Positions 1 through 8,011 of a stretch of 64,000 bases of DNA are shown piece after piece. A model generated the notes under the pieces. The model had not been told where the DNA came from. It saw nothing but the letters and a program-made list of their open reading frames with translations, and did not search any database. This stretch comes from Mycobacterium paraffinicum (lineage in GTDB: Bacteria; Actinomycetota; Actinomycetes; Mycobacteriales; Mycobacteriaceae), in the NCBI RefSeq assembly GCF_001907675.1, contig NZ_MPNT01000012.1, positions 117,028-181,027 of the forward strand. Direction: 5' to 3'. The translations under genes were made by a program, and so were the position numbers. How positions within the stretch are numbered: position 1 is the first letter of the stretch; every line of letters begins with the position of its first letter.

Positions 1-488
1 GCTACGAAGTCGGGCGCTCCACTGCGGCCTTCCTCCACAAATCGTTCGTAACCCGTGATCCCCGGCGGAGCCTGTCCGCCGATGACCACCAACATCGGTG
101 GCGACGGCATATCCGCGATGAGATCGCCGATCACCGGCACGAACTCGGCGGCGCAGAACACGATCGACGGGGCGACGCGCCGCAGCGCATCATCCATCTC
201 GGGTGGCGAAAGCCGAAAGTTGATGGTGGCCATGATGATTCCGCCAAGTTGGGCGGCCGCGTTCACTTCGCCGAACTCGATGCTGTTGCGGCTCAACACC
301 GCGATGCGGTCCTGGCGCTTCACCCCGTTCTCGGCCATGGCCGACACCAATCGGACTGCCCGGTCCCGTAATTGTGCGTGGGTCACGGTGCGCTGGCCGT
401 ACCGGTAGGCGACGACGTCGGGGAAGCGGACCGCGTTGTCGGTCACGATGTCACCGAGCGTCATGTCGTCGACTTCGGCCCTCGACAT
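1..488 (-). CDS. Acyl-CoA synthetase (AMP-forming), N-terminal part, runs off window
   Basis: The reverse strand from ATG at 488 reads 162 codons without a stop to the window edge. The visible protein (starts MSRAEVDDMTLGDIV) has the N-terminal fold of class I adenylate-forming enzymes, including RIAVLSRNSIEF and a following GGIIMATINFRLSP stretch, the usual start of FadD-type ligases that make acyl-CoA from a free acid and ATP. The ATP-binding and C-terminal lysine motifs lie outside the window, so substrate cannot be judged. The start is 3 nt after the stop of the thiolase-like gene at 492-1685, so it is the third gene of a MaoC / thiolase-like / FadD operon. Confidence 0.85.
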   Translation of the reverse strand, partial: MSRAEVDDMTLGDIVTDNAVRFPDVVAYRYGQRTVTHAQLRDRAVRLVSAMAENGVKRQDRIAVLSRNSIEFGEVNAAAQLGGIIMATINFRLSPPEMDDALRRVAPSIVFCAAEFVPVIGDLIADMPSPPMLVVIGGQAPPGITGYERFVEEGRSGAPDFV

Positions 489-491
489 GAG

Positions 492-1685
492 TTACCGGCT
501 ACTCAGCAGCATCGATCCGGCCACCGGCCCGCCGCCCACACCGACGGCCACCACCTCGGGGGTGCGGGGCGCCTGCCGGTCGCCGCCCTCGCCCCACAGC
601 TGGACACACGCCTCATGCAGGAAGCCCATTCCGTGCAGGCGACCGCCGGAGAGTTGCCCGCCACTGGTGTTGATCGGCAGCGAACCGTCCAGTGCGATAG
701 CCGAACCGTCGCCGACGAACTCGCCGACCTTGCCGTGCTCGCAGAAGCCCATCGCTTCCAGCCACATCACGGTCAGGAAGGAGAAGCCGTCGTAGAGCTG
801 GGCCATGTCGACATCGGCGGGTGTCAGGGTGGTGTGCTCCCACAGCGTGGCCGCCGAATCGTGCGCGGCCATCGTGGTGATGTCGCAGCGCTGATCCCAG
901 GTCGCCCGCTCGAACATCCCGGACCCGACGGACTCCACCGTCAGCGGGTGTCGCGGCAGGCCATTGGCGGCGTCACGGCGCGACACGATCACGGCGGTGG
1001 CGCCGTCGCAGGGCACATCGCAGTCGTAGAGGCACAGCGGCTCGGAGATCATCCGCGCTTCAAGGTAGTCGTCCATCGTCATCGGTTCGCGATAGATCGC
1101 ATCGGGATTGAGTCCGGCGTTGGTGCGGGCGTTGATCGCGATGCGGCCGAGGTGCTCGCGGGTCAGACCGAAGTCGTGCATATAGCGCTGAGCGGGCATC
1201 GCCAGCCAGTTCGCCGCCGACAGTGCGCCAAAGGGCGCCATCCACTCAAGGTGCGGCGGCAATTCCCCGCCGCCGAACAGCACCGAGGCGCGGCCGCCGC
1301 CGGCCTGCTGCGCGGCGGTGGACTCCCACACCGACCGATAAACCACGACATGGTTGGCCAGCCCGAGCGTGACCGCCATACAGGCCTCGATTGCCGGCCC
1401 GATCTGCCCCGCTGTCTCCATCGCCGAGACGTACCAGCGGGAGCGCAGTCCGAGTGCGTTGCGGACCTCCTGGACGGTGGCACCGGAGAATCCCGCGTCC
1501 GGCACACCCGGTCCCGGGTAGCTGGCGATCCCGTCTACGTCGTCGACGCTCAACCCGGCGTCGGCGATCGCCCGCAGCACCGCCTCGAGGGTGAGGTCCA
1601 ATCCCGTCCGGCCCAGCCTGCGGCCGACCTGCGACTTACCCGCTCCGGTCAGGACGGCTTTGCCGTCGAACGGGCCACTGGTCAC
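492..1685 (-). CDS. Thiolase-like (lipid-transfer, Ltp2-type) protein without nucleophilic cysteine
   Basis: The 397-residue protein has a thiolase fold of the SCP2/lipid-transfer type. Where true thiolases carry the nucleophilic cysteine (ACATGN) this protein has METAGQ, with Glu90 in the Cys position, and the usual GHPxGATG histidine loop reads GGRLHGMG. These changes are typical of Ltp2-like proteins, which in steroid side-chain degradation act as retro-aldolases with an OB-fold (DUF35) partner. Aldolase rather than thiolase activity is therefore inferred. It overlaps the MaoC gene by 4 bp upstream and is followed 3 nt later by a FadD gene. A possible OB-fold partner is encoded across the divergent promoter at 3439-3873. 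Confidence 0.8.
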   Translation of the reverse strand: MTSGPFDGKAVLTGAGKSQVGRRLGRTGLDLTLEAVLRAIADAGLSVDDVDGIASYPGPGVPDAGFSGATVQEVRNALGLRSRWYVSAMETAGQIGPAIEACMAVTLGLANHVVVYRSVWESTAAQQAGGGRASVLFGGGELPPHLEWMAPFGALSAANWLAMPAQRYMHDFGLTREHLGRIAINARTNAGLNPDAIYREPMTMDDYLEARMISEPLCLYDCDVPCDGATAVIVSRRDAANGLPRHPLTVESVGSGMFERATWDQRCDITTMAAHDSAATLWEHTTLTPADVDMAQLYDGFSFLTVMWLEAMGFCEHGKVGEFVGDGSAIALDGSLPINTSGGQLSGGRLHGMGFLHEACVQLWGEGGDRQAPRTPEVVAVGVGGGPVAGSMLLSSR

Positions 1686-2140
1686 CAGACGAACCTAGCG
1701 ATCAGTTCGGCCACGGCGGCCGGTTTGTCGACTCCGTCGATCTCGACGGTGTGTCGCACGGTCAGGTTCACGGTGTCGTCGGCGACCTTGGTGGCGTTGG
1801 CGAGCTCGGACCGGACTCGGATGCGGCTACCGGCGGTGACCGCGGACAGGAATCGCACCTTGTTCAGGCCGTAGTTGATACCCATCTTGGCGTTCTCGAC
1901 GCGGTAGTTGTCCTTGCTCACACCGGGGATGAGCGAGAGCGTGAGAAAGCCGTGCGCGATGGTTGCGCCGTAAGGACTTTCGGCCTTGGCCTTCTCGACG
2001 TCGACGTGGATCCACTGATGATCCATCGTGACGTCGGCGAAGGCGTCGATCCGGCTCTGGTCGATTTCCACCCACCGGCTGACGCCCAGTTCCTCACCGA
2101 TCGTCGCGAGTGCATCGTCCACGGACCTGATCAACTTCAT
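1682..2140 (-). CDS. MaoC-family (R)-specific enoyl-CoA hydratase
   Basis: The protein has 152 residues from ATG 2140, which is preceded by GGGAG at a 5-nt distance; a TTG four codons upstream is possible but lacks a good ribosome site. It is a single hotdog-fold MaoC-like hydratase: the DVTMDHQWIHVD segment carries the usual catalytic Asp and His pair, followed by the hot-dog helix AIAHGFLTLSLIP (seen as TIAHGFLTLSLIP). Such enzymes add water to 2-enoyl-CoA. It is the first gene of an operon with the thiolase-like and FadD genes, and hydration followed by aldol cleavage is a sensible sequence of steps. The promoter region carries an A/T-rich motif shared across the cluster. Confidence 0.85.
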   Translation of the reverse strand: MKLIRSVDDALATIGEELGVSRWVEIDQSRIDAFADVTMDHQWIHVDVEKAKAESPYGATIAHGFLTLSLIPGVSKDNYRVENAKMGINYGLNKVRFLSAVTAGSRIRVRSELANATKVADDTVNLTVRHTVEIDGVDKPAAVAELIARFVW

Positions 2141-2173
2141 CGCTGCTCCCAACGTCGCCTGCGCCGATATACC

Positions 2174-2185
2174 GATATCTATTTA
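2174..2185 (-). promoter_or_regulatory. Cluster motif, site A (TAAATAGATATC)
   Basis: On the minus strand this reads TAAATAGATATC, one mismatch from the site at 59926-59937. The next ten bases of the two sites are also nearly identical (ending TATATCGG). It lies between the divergent MaoC (34 nt away) and thiolase (65 nt) starts. It may be an operator or part of a promoter; no protein is known to bind it. Confidence 0.5.
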
Positions 2186-2249
2186 ACGGTATAGACTGGC
2201 CTCGCTCGTCGGGCAAGCAGCCCGTCAACTCTGACGACTTGGGAGACAC

Positions 2250-3437
2250 ATGGCCACCACCACGTCCCGCGCAGCGATCGTGGCCGCTGCCCGCACACCG
2301 ATCGGAACGGCGCGCAAGGGCACGCTGGCCAACATGCCCGCGATCGAGCTCGCCAAACCCGTCGTGCAGGCCGTCGTCGAACGCTCCGGACTGGACGCGG
2401 CGGACTTCGACGACCTGGTGCTGGCCGAGAGCATGCAGGGCGGCGGCGACAGTGCCCGCTACATCGCGGTGGCCCTCGGCATGCTCGACATTCCCGGGCT
2501 CGCCGTGAACCGCCAGTGCGCATCGAGTCTTTCGGCCATCGCCGTGGGCGCCGGGCAGATCGCGTCCGGGATGAGCCGCGCCATCCTGGCCGGCGGTATG
2601 GAGTCGCTGTCGACCGGCCCAATCATGCAGAAGCGCAAGCTCTTCACCACAGGCAAGTCGCCCGAGGACTATGCGCAGTGGTTCCCCGAGTCGCATCCGC
2701 CGACTGCGGAAGCGCCCGCTATGGACATGTCCATCACCGTCGCGCACAACTGCAACCTTCAGTACGGGATCACCCGCGAGGACCAGGACAAGTGGGCGCT
2801 GCGCAGCCACCAGCGTGCGATCAAGGCCATCGACGCTGGGGCGTTCACCGACGAGATCATCCCGCTCCAGGTGCCCCAGGCCGACGGCAGCGTGATTGCC
2901 TTCGCCGAGGACGAGCATCCACGGCGCGGGAGTTCGATGGAGTCGCTTGCCGGGCTGAAGGTGCTGCATCCTGAGATCGAAGGCTTCACCGTGACGGCAG
3001 GAAACTCCTCCGGGATCAACGACGCAGCGGCAGTGGTCGCGCTGGCCAGCCCGGACACCCAGCGGGAGGTGCTGGCAAGCGTGCTTTCCTGGACGCAGGT
3101 CGGACTGGACCCGACGCGGACCGGCAGCGGGCCGATCAAAGCTATCCCGAAGGCGCTCGAGTTGGCGGGCCGCAAGCTCGAGGATGTCGCACTATTCGAA
3201 ATCAACGAGGCGTTCGCCGCTCAGGCGGTGGCGTGTGCGCGCGAACTCGGTCTCGACGAGGAGATCGTCAACGTCTACGGCTCGGGCATCAGCCTGGGCC
3301 ACCCGATCGCCGCAACCGGCGCCCGCATGGTCACCTCGGCGATCTACGAATTGCGCAGGCGCGGTGGGGGTATCGGCGTGCTGTCGATGTGCGCCGGCGG
3401 TGGTATGGGTGCCGCGATGGTCATTGAGGTGGCCTGA
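2250..3437 (+). CDS. Acetyl-CoA acetyltransferase (thiolase)
   Basis: The 395-residue protein is a conventional thiolase with all three active-site elements visible: NRQCASS with nucleophile Cys90, GHPIAATG with His351, and MCAGGGMG with Cys381; NEAFAAQ is also present. It would cleave 3-ketoacyl-CoA with CoA in the last step of a beta-oxidation round. It starts an operon with an OB-fold protein (1-nt gap) and a DUF2889 protein (10-nt gap), and is divergent from the MaoC operon. The substrate cannot be inferred from the sequence alone; clustering with steroid-type FadE genes suggests a large acyl-CoA. Confidence 0.92.
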   Translation: MATTTSRAAIVAAARTPIGTARKGTLANMPAIELAKPVVQAVVERSGLDAADFDDLVLAESMQGGGDSARYIAVALGMLDIPGLAVNRQCASSLSAIAVGAGQIASGMSRAILAGGMESLSTGPIMQKRKLFTTGKSPEDYAQWFPESHPPTAEAPAMDMSITVAHNCNLQYGITREDQDKWALRSHQRAIKAIDAGAFTDEIIPLQVPQADGSVIAFAEDEHPRRGSSMESLAGLKVLHPEIEGFTVTAGNSSGINDAAAVVALASPDTQREVLASVLSWTQVGLDPTRTGSGPIKAIPKALELAGRKLEDVALFEINEAFAAQAVACARELGLDEEIVNVYGSGISLGHPIAATGARMVTSAIYELRRRGGGIGVLSMCAGGGMGAAMVIEVA

Positions 3438-3438
3438 G

Positions 3439-3873
3439 ATGACCGCACTGATCACCGAGGGACTGTTCCGGGTCGACGGCGGCCGTGCGGTGCTGTTCGC
3501 GTCGCGCAGGCGTTCGTCGGGTGCGGTGAAGTTCCCTGCAGAGCGGCCCGAGCTGTTCGACGGCGACCCTGACATTCAGCAGGACATCGAGCCGATCGAA
3601 TTGTCCACCGCCGGAACGTTGTACACCTATACGACGCAGGAGTTCCCGCCACCGCTGCCCTACAAGGGCAATCGGGATCCGAAGGTGTTCCAGCCGTATG
3701 TGGTGGGCTTCGTCGAGCTGGCCGAGGGCGTTCTGGTGGAGACGCTGATCGTCGACGCGACCGCCGACGAACTGCGGATCGGTCAGCGCCTGGTCTCGAC
3801 CACCACGACCCTGGAGACCGCCGACGGTCAGTCGCTGGTGACGTTCGCGTTCCGACCGGCCGAGGAGAGTTAG
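3439..3873 (+). CDS. OB-fold (DUF35-like) protein lacking the zinc-ribbon cysteines
   Basis: ATG 3439 is 1 nt after the thiolase stop and gives 144 residues. The C-terminal half matches the OB-fold part of DUF35/ChsH2-like acyl-CoA-binding proteins (LYTYTTQEFPPPLPYKG, then a VVGFVELAEGVLVETLIV strand pair). DUF35 proteins normally carry an N-terminal rubredoxin-like zinc ribbon with two CxxC pairs; here the protein has no cysteine at all. These proteins act as partners of thiolase-like enzymes and MaoC-type hydratases. Its place beside a thiolase, and across from an Ltp2-like protein, fits such a partner role; this is inferred. Confidence 0.72.
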   Translation: MTALITEGLFRVDGGRAVLFASRRRSSGAVKFPAERPELFDGDPDIQQDIEPIELSTAGTLYTYTTQEFPPPLPYKGNRDPKVFQPYVVGFVELAEGVLVETLIVDATADELRIGQRLVSTTTTLETADGQSLVTFAFRPAEES

Positions 3874-3883
3874 AGTCCATCCA

Positions 3884-4912
3884 GTGACGGACCTGGGCTC
3901 TCCGCAATTCGGGCTTCATCCCCTGCACGGCGTGCACGACCCCACGACCGGCAATCCGCCGCGCCGGCCGCGATCCGCGCGCCGGACCACGTCGATCGAC
4001 ATGACCCGCGACGAGGGCTCGCTGGACCCGGTATATCTGAGGGGGCGGGCGCGCGATCTGTGGACAGCCGGCGACGAAACGGTGACCGAACTCGGCTCCG
4101 CGACACTCTCGGCCACCATCGAGCTGGTCGCCCGCGTCGTGCGTCACGTCGAGGTCACGCCAGCCGTCGTCGCGATGTCTCGACTGGCGGGCGCACCCGC
4201 GATGAGCGGGTTCCGCGCCGCGGCCGACGCGGTGGCTCCCGAGCTGCGGCACGCCCGCGACCTGCGCTACACCCTGCTCGATGACGTTCCCGTCGCCACG
4301 CTGATCTCCGGCCACGCGCTGTCGGCGTCCAACCTGCTCGGCGACGTCGCGAAGTCCGGATACTACCTGCCGGTCGCAGACCAGTGTGCCGGCTTCGCGA
4401 CCGGGGGTCTGCTAATGACTTCGTTCGAGGCGGGCGATCCCGTGATCGTCACCGGCCCAAAGGCTCCCGACCTCGACCACGGCCAAGATCCTGCGGACCC
4501 CTGGGCCTGGCACGAAGTGGCGGCGCTGCCGCGCCACGCCATGCGCCGCAGGCGGCGCATCGACGTCTACGAAGAACGCACCGGGCGAGTCGGCATCGAT
4601 GCGATGTTCCGCGACACCTACGTGCGAAGCGACGGGGTGGAGACGATCATCCACGAGTACACCCTGGACGCCGTCGTGGACGCCCAGACCGGCGTCATCG
4701 TCGATTCGCGGGCCACACCGCGAGTGCTGCCGTGGCAGGAATGCCCGGGAGCCGTCGCCAGTGCTGCGCGAATCACCGGAATGACGTTGCAGGAACTTCA
4801 CTTTCGTGTGCGCCGCGAATTACACGGCACCAGCACATGCACCCATCTCAACGACCTGCTGCGTAGCATCGCCGACGCCGAGGCGTTGATACACCTCGTG
4901 ACGGAAGCCTGA
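3884..4912 (+). CDS. DUF2889-domain protein
   Basis: The protein has 342 residues from GTG 3884, ten nt after the OB-fold gene, so it is the third gene of this operon. The C-terminal part has the DUF2889 hallmark CTHLNDLLRSIAD preceded by a histidine-containing stretch. The first 40 residues are basic and probably disordered. The family has no established biochemical role but often lies in steroid and aromatic degradation clusters of actinobacteria. An RRRRR cluster near residue 220 is notable. No signal peptide or membrane segment is visible. Confidence 0.7.
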   Translation: MTDLGSPQFGLHPLHGVHDPTTGNPPRRPRSARRTTSIDMTRDEGSLDPVYLRGRARDLWTAGDETVTELGSATLSATIELVARVVRHVEVTPAVVAMSRLAGAPAMSGFRAAADAVAPELRHARDLRYTLLDDVPVATLISGHALSASNLLGDVAKSGYYLPVADQCAGFATGGLLMTSFEAGDPVIVTGPKAPDLDHGQDPADPWAWHEVAALPRHAMRRRRRIDVYEERTGRVGIDAMFRDTYVRSDGVETIIHEYTLDAVVDAQTGVIVDSRATPRVLPWQECPGAVASAARITGMTLQELHFRVRRELHGTSTCTHLNDLLRSIADAEALIHLVTEA

Positions 4913-4917
4913 GCGCG

Positions 4918-5064
4918 TCAGCGCGGGCCGGGCGTCGCGTCGCCCAGCTCGTCGGGTTGAGCGGGAGGTGTGGCGGACTTCGGCTTGGTCGCGCCGTCAG
5001 TCTCGTCGATGTCCTCGAGGGACGCCTCGTCGGTAATCGGTTGGCTGGTATCGAATCCTGACAT
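4918..5064 (-). CDS. Small acidic hypothetical protein (48 aa)
   Basis: ATG 5064 to TGA 4918 encodes 48 residues beginning MSGFDTSQPITDEASLED. The protein is strongly acidic in its first half and rich in Pro, Lys and Ala afterwards, and probably unstructured. It lies 36 nt after the stop of the second flavin-binding gene, so it may be the last gene of the TetR operon, and it is convergent with the DUF2889 gene (5 nt between stops). No recognised motif; it does not end like a mycofactocin precursor. Confidence 0.45.
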   Translation of the reverse strand: MSGFDTSQPITDEASLEDIDETDGATKPKSATPPAQPDELGDATPGPR

Positions 5065-5100
5065 GGCTACTGAATAGCCAGAATCCCGGCGTTCAATCCT

Positions 5101-5460
5101 CTAAGCGTTGGCGAACGAGAACGTCCGTGTGCGGCTAACCGTCAGCGTGGTCACGTGATTCGTTGCGGGTGGCCAGATCACTGTTCCCTGCGAGATCACA
5201 CCGCGAATGTCCCGATAGGCGGTGAAGGTGTCAGCCACCACACACGCCTGGATTTCAGCGCGTTGTGCGGCGTCACCCTTCACACCATCAACGACGACGG
5301 CGATTGTGGCGGAATCGAAGTCGACCACCCGCGCCGGTAGGGCCAGCAACTGGCCGTCGGTGTCGACGACACAGATCGCGCCGGACGGCCCTTGCGCCAA
5401 GAACTCGGCTAGTTCGTCCTCGGCCATCGCAATCGGACCGGAGCTGCGCGGATTAGGCAC
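5101..5460 (-). CDS. PPOX-class flavin/F420-binding split-barrel protein (short)
   Basis: GTG 5460 overlaps the end of the preceding gene by 8 bp, pointing to coupled translation; the protein has 119 residues. The pattern of beta strands (GAICVVDTDGQLLALPARVV, then TIAVVVDG and ITCVV-like strands) is that of pyridoxamine-phosphate-oxidase-like split barrels, which bind FMN or F420 in mycobacteria. It may form a heterodimer with the neighbouring homologue. Function unknown; a reductase or a detoxifying role is possible. Confidence 0.6.
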   Translation of the reverse strand: MPNPRSSGPIAMAEDELAEFLAQGPSGAICVVDTDGQLLALPARVVDFDSATIAVVVDGVKGDAAQRAEIQACVVADTFTAYRDIRGVISQGTVIWPPATNHVTTLTVSRTRTFSFANA

Positions 5461-5893
5461 GTCGATCGGGGAGATCGGCGGCGCGGATCTGGTTGAGCGT
5501 CAGGACGACGAAGCACCGCTTGCCGCTGAGGAGGCGGTCGCGGACGTTCGTCACGACCGCCTCCGGCACGCGTTGATCCGGTGAGCTTTCGCCGATGAGC
5601 TCGTCGACCTCGGCTGCGGACGGTTGGTAGACGGAAGCATGACCACAAACAGAGACCCAACCCTCGTCGTCGCCGACTAAGCAGGCGACCTCGGGAGCCG
5701 AGCGCAGGTGTTGGACCTTGGCGCTCTTGGCGTAGGTGGCGAAGTAGAGGCAGCGGGTGGCGGAGCGATAGGCGACCGAACGCATGGCGTAGCCGATCGG
5801 ACGTCCGGCGCCGTCGCGGCAGAAGAGAAACACGCGGTGGTGGGCACGGATGAGCTCGATGACGTCCGGCGCGTCGAGCGACAGCGGGCTCAC
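5453..5893 (-). CDS. PPOX-class flavin/F420-dependent split-barrel protein
   Basis: GTG 5893 overlaps the TetR stop as GTGA; the protein has 146 residues. Its strands and the LYFATYAKSAKVQHLRSAP segment are typical of pyridoxamine-5-phosphate-oxidase-like proteins, where this region (T..SAK...) contacts the cofactor phosphate. The second part, GWVSVCGHASVY, matches the family's third strand pair. It lies between the TetR gene and a shorter homologue in a three-gene operon and is likely regulated by that TetR. Cofactor (FMN or F420) and substrate cannot be told. Confidence 0.75.
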   Translation of the reverse strand: MSPLSLDAPDVIELIRAHHRVFLFCRDGAGRPIGYAMRSVAYRSATRCLYFATYAKSAKVQHLRSAPEVACLVGDDEGWVSVCGHASVYQPSAAEVDELIGESSPDQRVPEAVVTNVRDRLLSGKRCFVVLTLNQIRAADLPDRRA

Positions 5894-6501
5894 GACGCGA
5901 GAGGCGCTGCCATCGCGACGATCATCTCCGCGACCACCGCGATCATCTCGTCGCGGTCGACGGCCACGGTCTGCCGGTGCACCGTGTGCCAGGCGCGGTC
6001 TAGCAGCCCCATCACCGCGACGCCGACGACGTCTGGCGAGTGTGTGCCGTTTCCGGCAATCGCCTGGCCAAGCTTCCATGACGCCCGAGTCACCATGCGG
6101 TTGCGGGAGTTTCGGAAATCGTCGTCGTCGGGCGCCGACTGCGCCGAAGCGAGTACGAATGCGCCGTGGTGATCCATGTAGTCGAAGTAATGACCGACCC
6201 AGGCCCGGATGTCGGCTGGGCCGAACGCTGCGTCGGCCTCGGCCCATTCCGCGATGACGGCCAGGGCTTCGCGGTAGGCGTTTTTGCCGAGGACGTTGAA
6301 GATCTCGCGCTTGTCTTTGAAGTAGGTGTAGAAGCCGGCCCGAGAGATGCCACACGCCTCAGTGATCGCATTGATCGGCGTGCCCGCGTAGCCGCGTTCC
6401 AGAAACAGACGGCGACTGGCGTTCAGGATCGCCGCGCGGGTGCGCTCACCGCGGGTGGGGTCCGATTCCCGTTCGGTGGCCGAAGCCGAGGTCACCGTCA
6501 T
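5890..6501 (-). CDS. TetR/AcrR-family transcriptional regulator
   Basis: The protein has 203 residues. The N-terminal helix-turn-helix is clear: ERTRAAILNASRRLFLERGY, then ITEACGISRAGFYTYFKDK. The ligand domain is clearly related to the TetR at 42333-42944: both share YREALAV, then a YFDY..R/HGAFV block and an equal spacing. It is the first gene of an operon with two PPOX-class proteins and is divergent from an amidohydrolase gene. Two dyads of the form TGAC-N6-GTCA lie in its promoter (6515-6530 and 6577-6600), so autoregulation and control of the amidohydrolase are likely. Confidence 0.9.
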   Translation of the reverse strand: MTVTSASATERESDPTRGERTRAAILNASRRLFLERGYAGTPINAITEACGISRAGFYTYFKDKREIFNVLGKNAYREALAVIAEWAEADAAFGPADIRAWVGHYFDYMDHHGAFVLASAQSAPDDDDFRNSRNRMVTRASWKLGQAIAGNGTHSPDVVGVAVMGLLDRAWHTVHRQTVAVDRDEMIAVVAEMIVAMAAPLAS

Positions 6502-6514
6502 GCGGCGACCTTAT

Positions 6515-6530
6515 ATGACAGTGTCGTCAA
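6515..6530. promoter_or_regulatory. Imperfect TetR-type dyad (ATGACAG-TG-TCGTCAA)
   Basis: The core TGAC-N6-GTCA has the same spacing as the perfect dyad 60 bp away and lies 14 bp upstream of the TetR start, where a repressor would block its own gene. Confidence 0.45.
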
Positions 6531-6576
6531 CTGCAATCAATACACCTATTCGACAGATCATGGCACGGAATCATCC

Positions 6577-6600
6577 GAACTTGACACAAGTGTCAAGTTC
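6577..6600. promoter_or_regulatory. Perfect 24-bp palindrome, probable TetR operator
   Basis: The arms are 11 bp and perfectly complementary, separated by AA; the centre is TTGACAC-AA-GTGTCAA (6581-6596). It sits between the divergent TetR (start 6501) and amidohydrolase (start 6649) genes. Related sites occur at 41695-41710 and 44008-44023, next to a TetR paralogue. Confidence 0.75.
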
Positions 6601-6648
6601 GGCGAAGCTCATAGCCAAGCCCATAGTCGAGTAGCGAGAGGCACCACG

Positions 6649-7878
6649 ATGACGCAGTTCACCGACGCACCGATCTTCGATGCCGATCAGCACATGTATG
6701 AGACCCCCGATGCGCTGACGAAATATCTGCCGAAGGAGTTCCAGTCCAAGGTGCAGTTCGTCCAGATCGGCAGGCACACCCGCATCGCGATCCTGAACAA
6801 GATCACCGACTACATGCCGAACCCGACGTTCGAACGGGTCGCAGCCCCCGGCGCGCACGAGAAGTTCTACTCGGGCCAAAACCCCGAGGGCCTGTCGATG
6901 CGAGAGATGTCCGGTCGTGGCATCGACACCCCGCCGGGCGCGCGCAACCCCGAGGACCGGATCGCCGAGCTCGACCGCCAGGGCGTCGACGCGTGCCTGA
7001 ACTACCCGACGCTGGCCAACCTCGTCGAGCACTCATCGGCTGAGGATCCCGACCTGACCGTGGCGATCATCCATGCGCTGAACCAATGGATGCTGGAGCA
7101 TTGGGGGTTCAACCACGCCAACCGGGTGTACTCGACGCCGGTGCTCAACCTCGGCCTGGTCGACGCAGCGCGACGCGAGCTCGAGTACATCCTGGACAAC
7201 GGCGCCAAGGTCGCGCTCATCAAGCCGGCGCCAGTCAATGGATATAAGGGCTGGCGGTCCCCCGCGCTGCCCGAGTTCGATCCGTTCTGGCGCGAGGTCG
7301 AGGACGCAGGCCTACCGATTGTGTTGCACGCCAGCCAACCTCCGCTGCAGGAGTACATCGACAAGTGGGAGCCGCCGTCGACCAGCAGCGCGTTCGAGAT
7401 GTCGGCGTTCAAGTGGACCGCGCTGGGCCACCGAGAGATCGCCGACATGTTGACCAGCCTGATCTGCCACGGCACGTTGACCCGATTCCCGAAGTTGCGT
7501 ATCGCCAGCGTCGAGAACGGCAGCGCATGGATCAAGCCGCTGTTCGACGACCTGCAGTCGACATACGGCAAGATGCCGCAGAACTTCCCCGAGCATCCGC
7601 ACGACGTGTTCCGACGCAACATCTGGGTCAGCCCGTTCTGGGAGGGTTCCGTGGCCGACGTCGTACAGACCGTCGGATGGGACAAGGTGATGTTCGGCTC
7701 GGATTGGCCGCATCCCGAGGGCTTGGCGGAGCCAAAGCGCTATTGGCAGTACGCCGAGGGTATGGACGAGCGTCGCACCTATGACTTCATGGGTGACAAC
7801 GCCCGTCGCTTCATGGGGCTGCCGATCGCCAACCCCGACCCAGACGCCGTCAAGCCCCCGCAAATGGCGAACGCCTAA
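6649..7878 (+). CDS. Amidohydrolase_2 family metal-dependent hydrolase
   Basis: The ATG at 6649 gives 409 residues. Family features are visible: DADQHMYE near the N-terminus (Asp-x-His type metal ligand), IVLHASQPP in the middle and MFGSDWPHPEG near residue 345 with the catalytic Asp. These are the metal-binding motifs of ACMSD-like amidohydrolases, which hydrolyse or decarboxylate ring-derived acids. In mycobacteria such genes are common in catabolic clusters, with no fixed substrate. It is a single gene divergent from the TetR operon and probably under its control through the palindrome at 6577-6600. Confidence 0.85.
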   Translation: MTQFTDAPIFDADQHMYETPDALTKYLPKEFQSKVQFVQIGRHTRIAILNKITDYMPNPTFERVAAPGAHEKFYSGQNPEGLSMREMSGRGIDTPPGARNPEDRIAELDRQGVDACLNYPTLANLVEHSSAEDPDLTVAIIHALNQWMLEHWGFNHANRVYSTPVLNLGLVDAARRELEYILDNGAKVALIKPAPVNGYKGWRSPALPEFDPFWREVEDAGLPIVLHASQPPLQEYIDKWEPPSTSSAFEMSAFKWTALGHREIADMLTSLICHGTLTRFPKLRIASVENGSAWIKPLFDDLQSTYGKMPQNFPEHPHDVFRRNIWVSPFWEGSVADVVQTVGWDKVMFGSDWPHPEGLAEPKRYWQYAEGMDERRTYDFMGDNARRFMGLPIANPDPDAVKPPQMANA

Positions 7879-8011
7879 GTCACCGACAGTCCGCAGCAGC
7901 CAACAGCGCAGGAGGCCACACGTAGCGCTAACAGCCATTTAGTAAGCACGCCTAACTTTTCGGGTAGGCTCGGAATAGCTCGTTTCGCCGAGAGCCACGA
8001 AAGGGACCGTG

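Noticed and set aside
372..1874. 500-codon open frame on the plus strand
   Set aside because: Antisense to the thiolase-like and MaoC genes; its protein is Arg/His/Gly-rich without motifs, the usual shadow in GC-rich DNA.
6577..6600. KstR-type cholesterol operator
   Set aside because: The palindrome core TTGACAC-AA-GTGTCAA does not match the AAC-N2-GTT arrangement of KstR nor the known KstR2 pattern.
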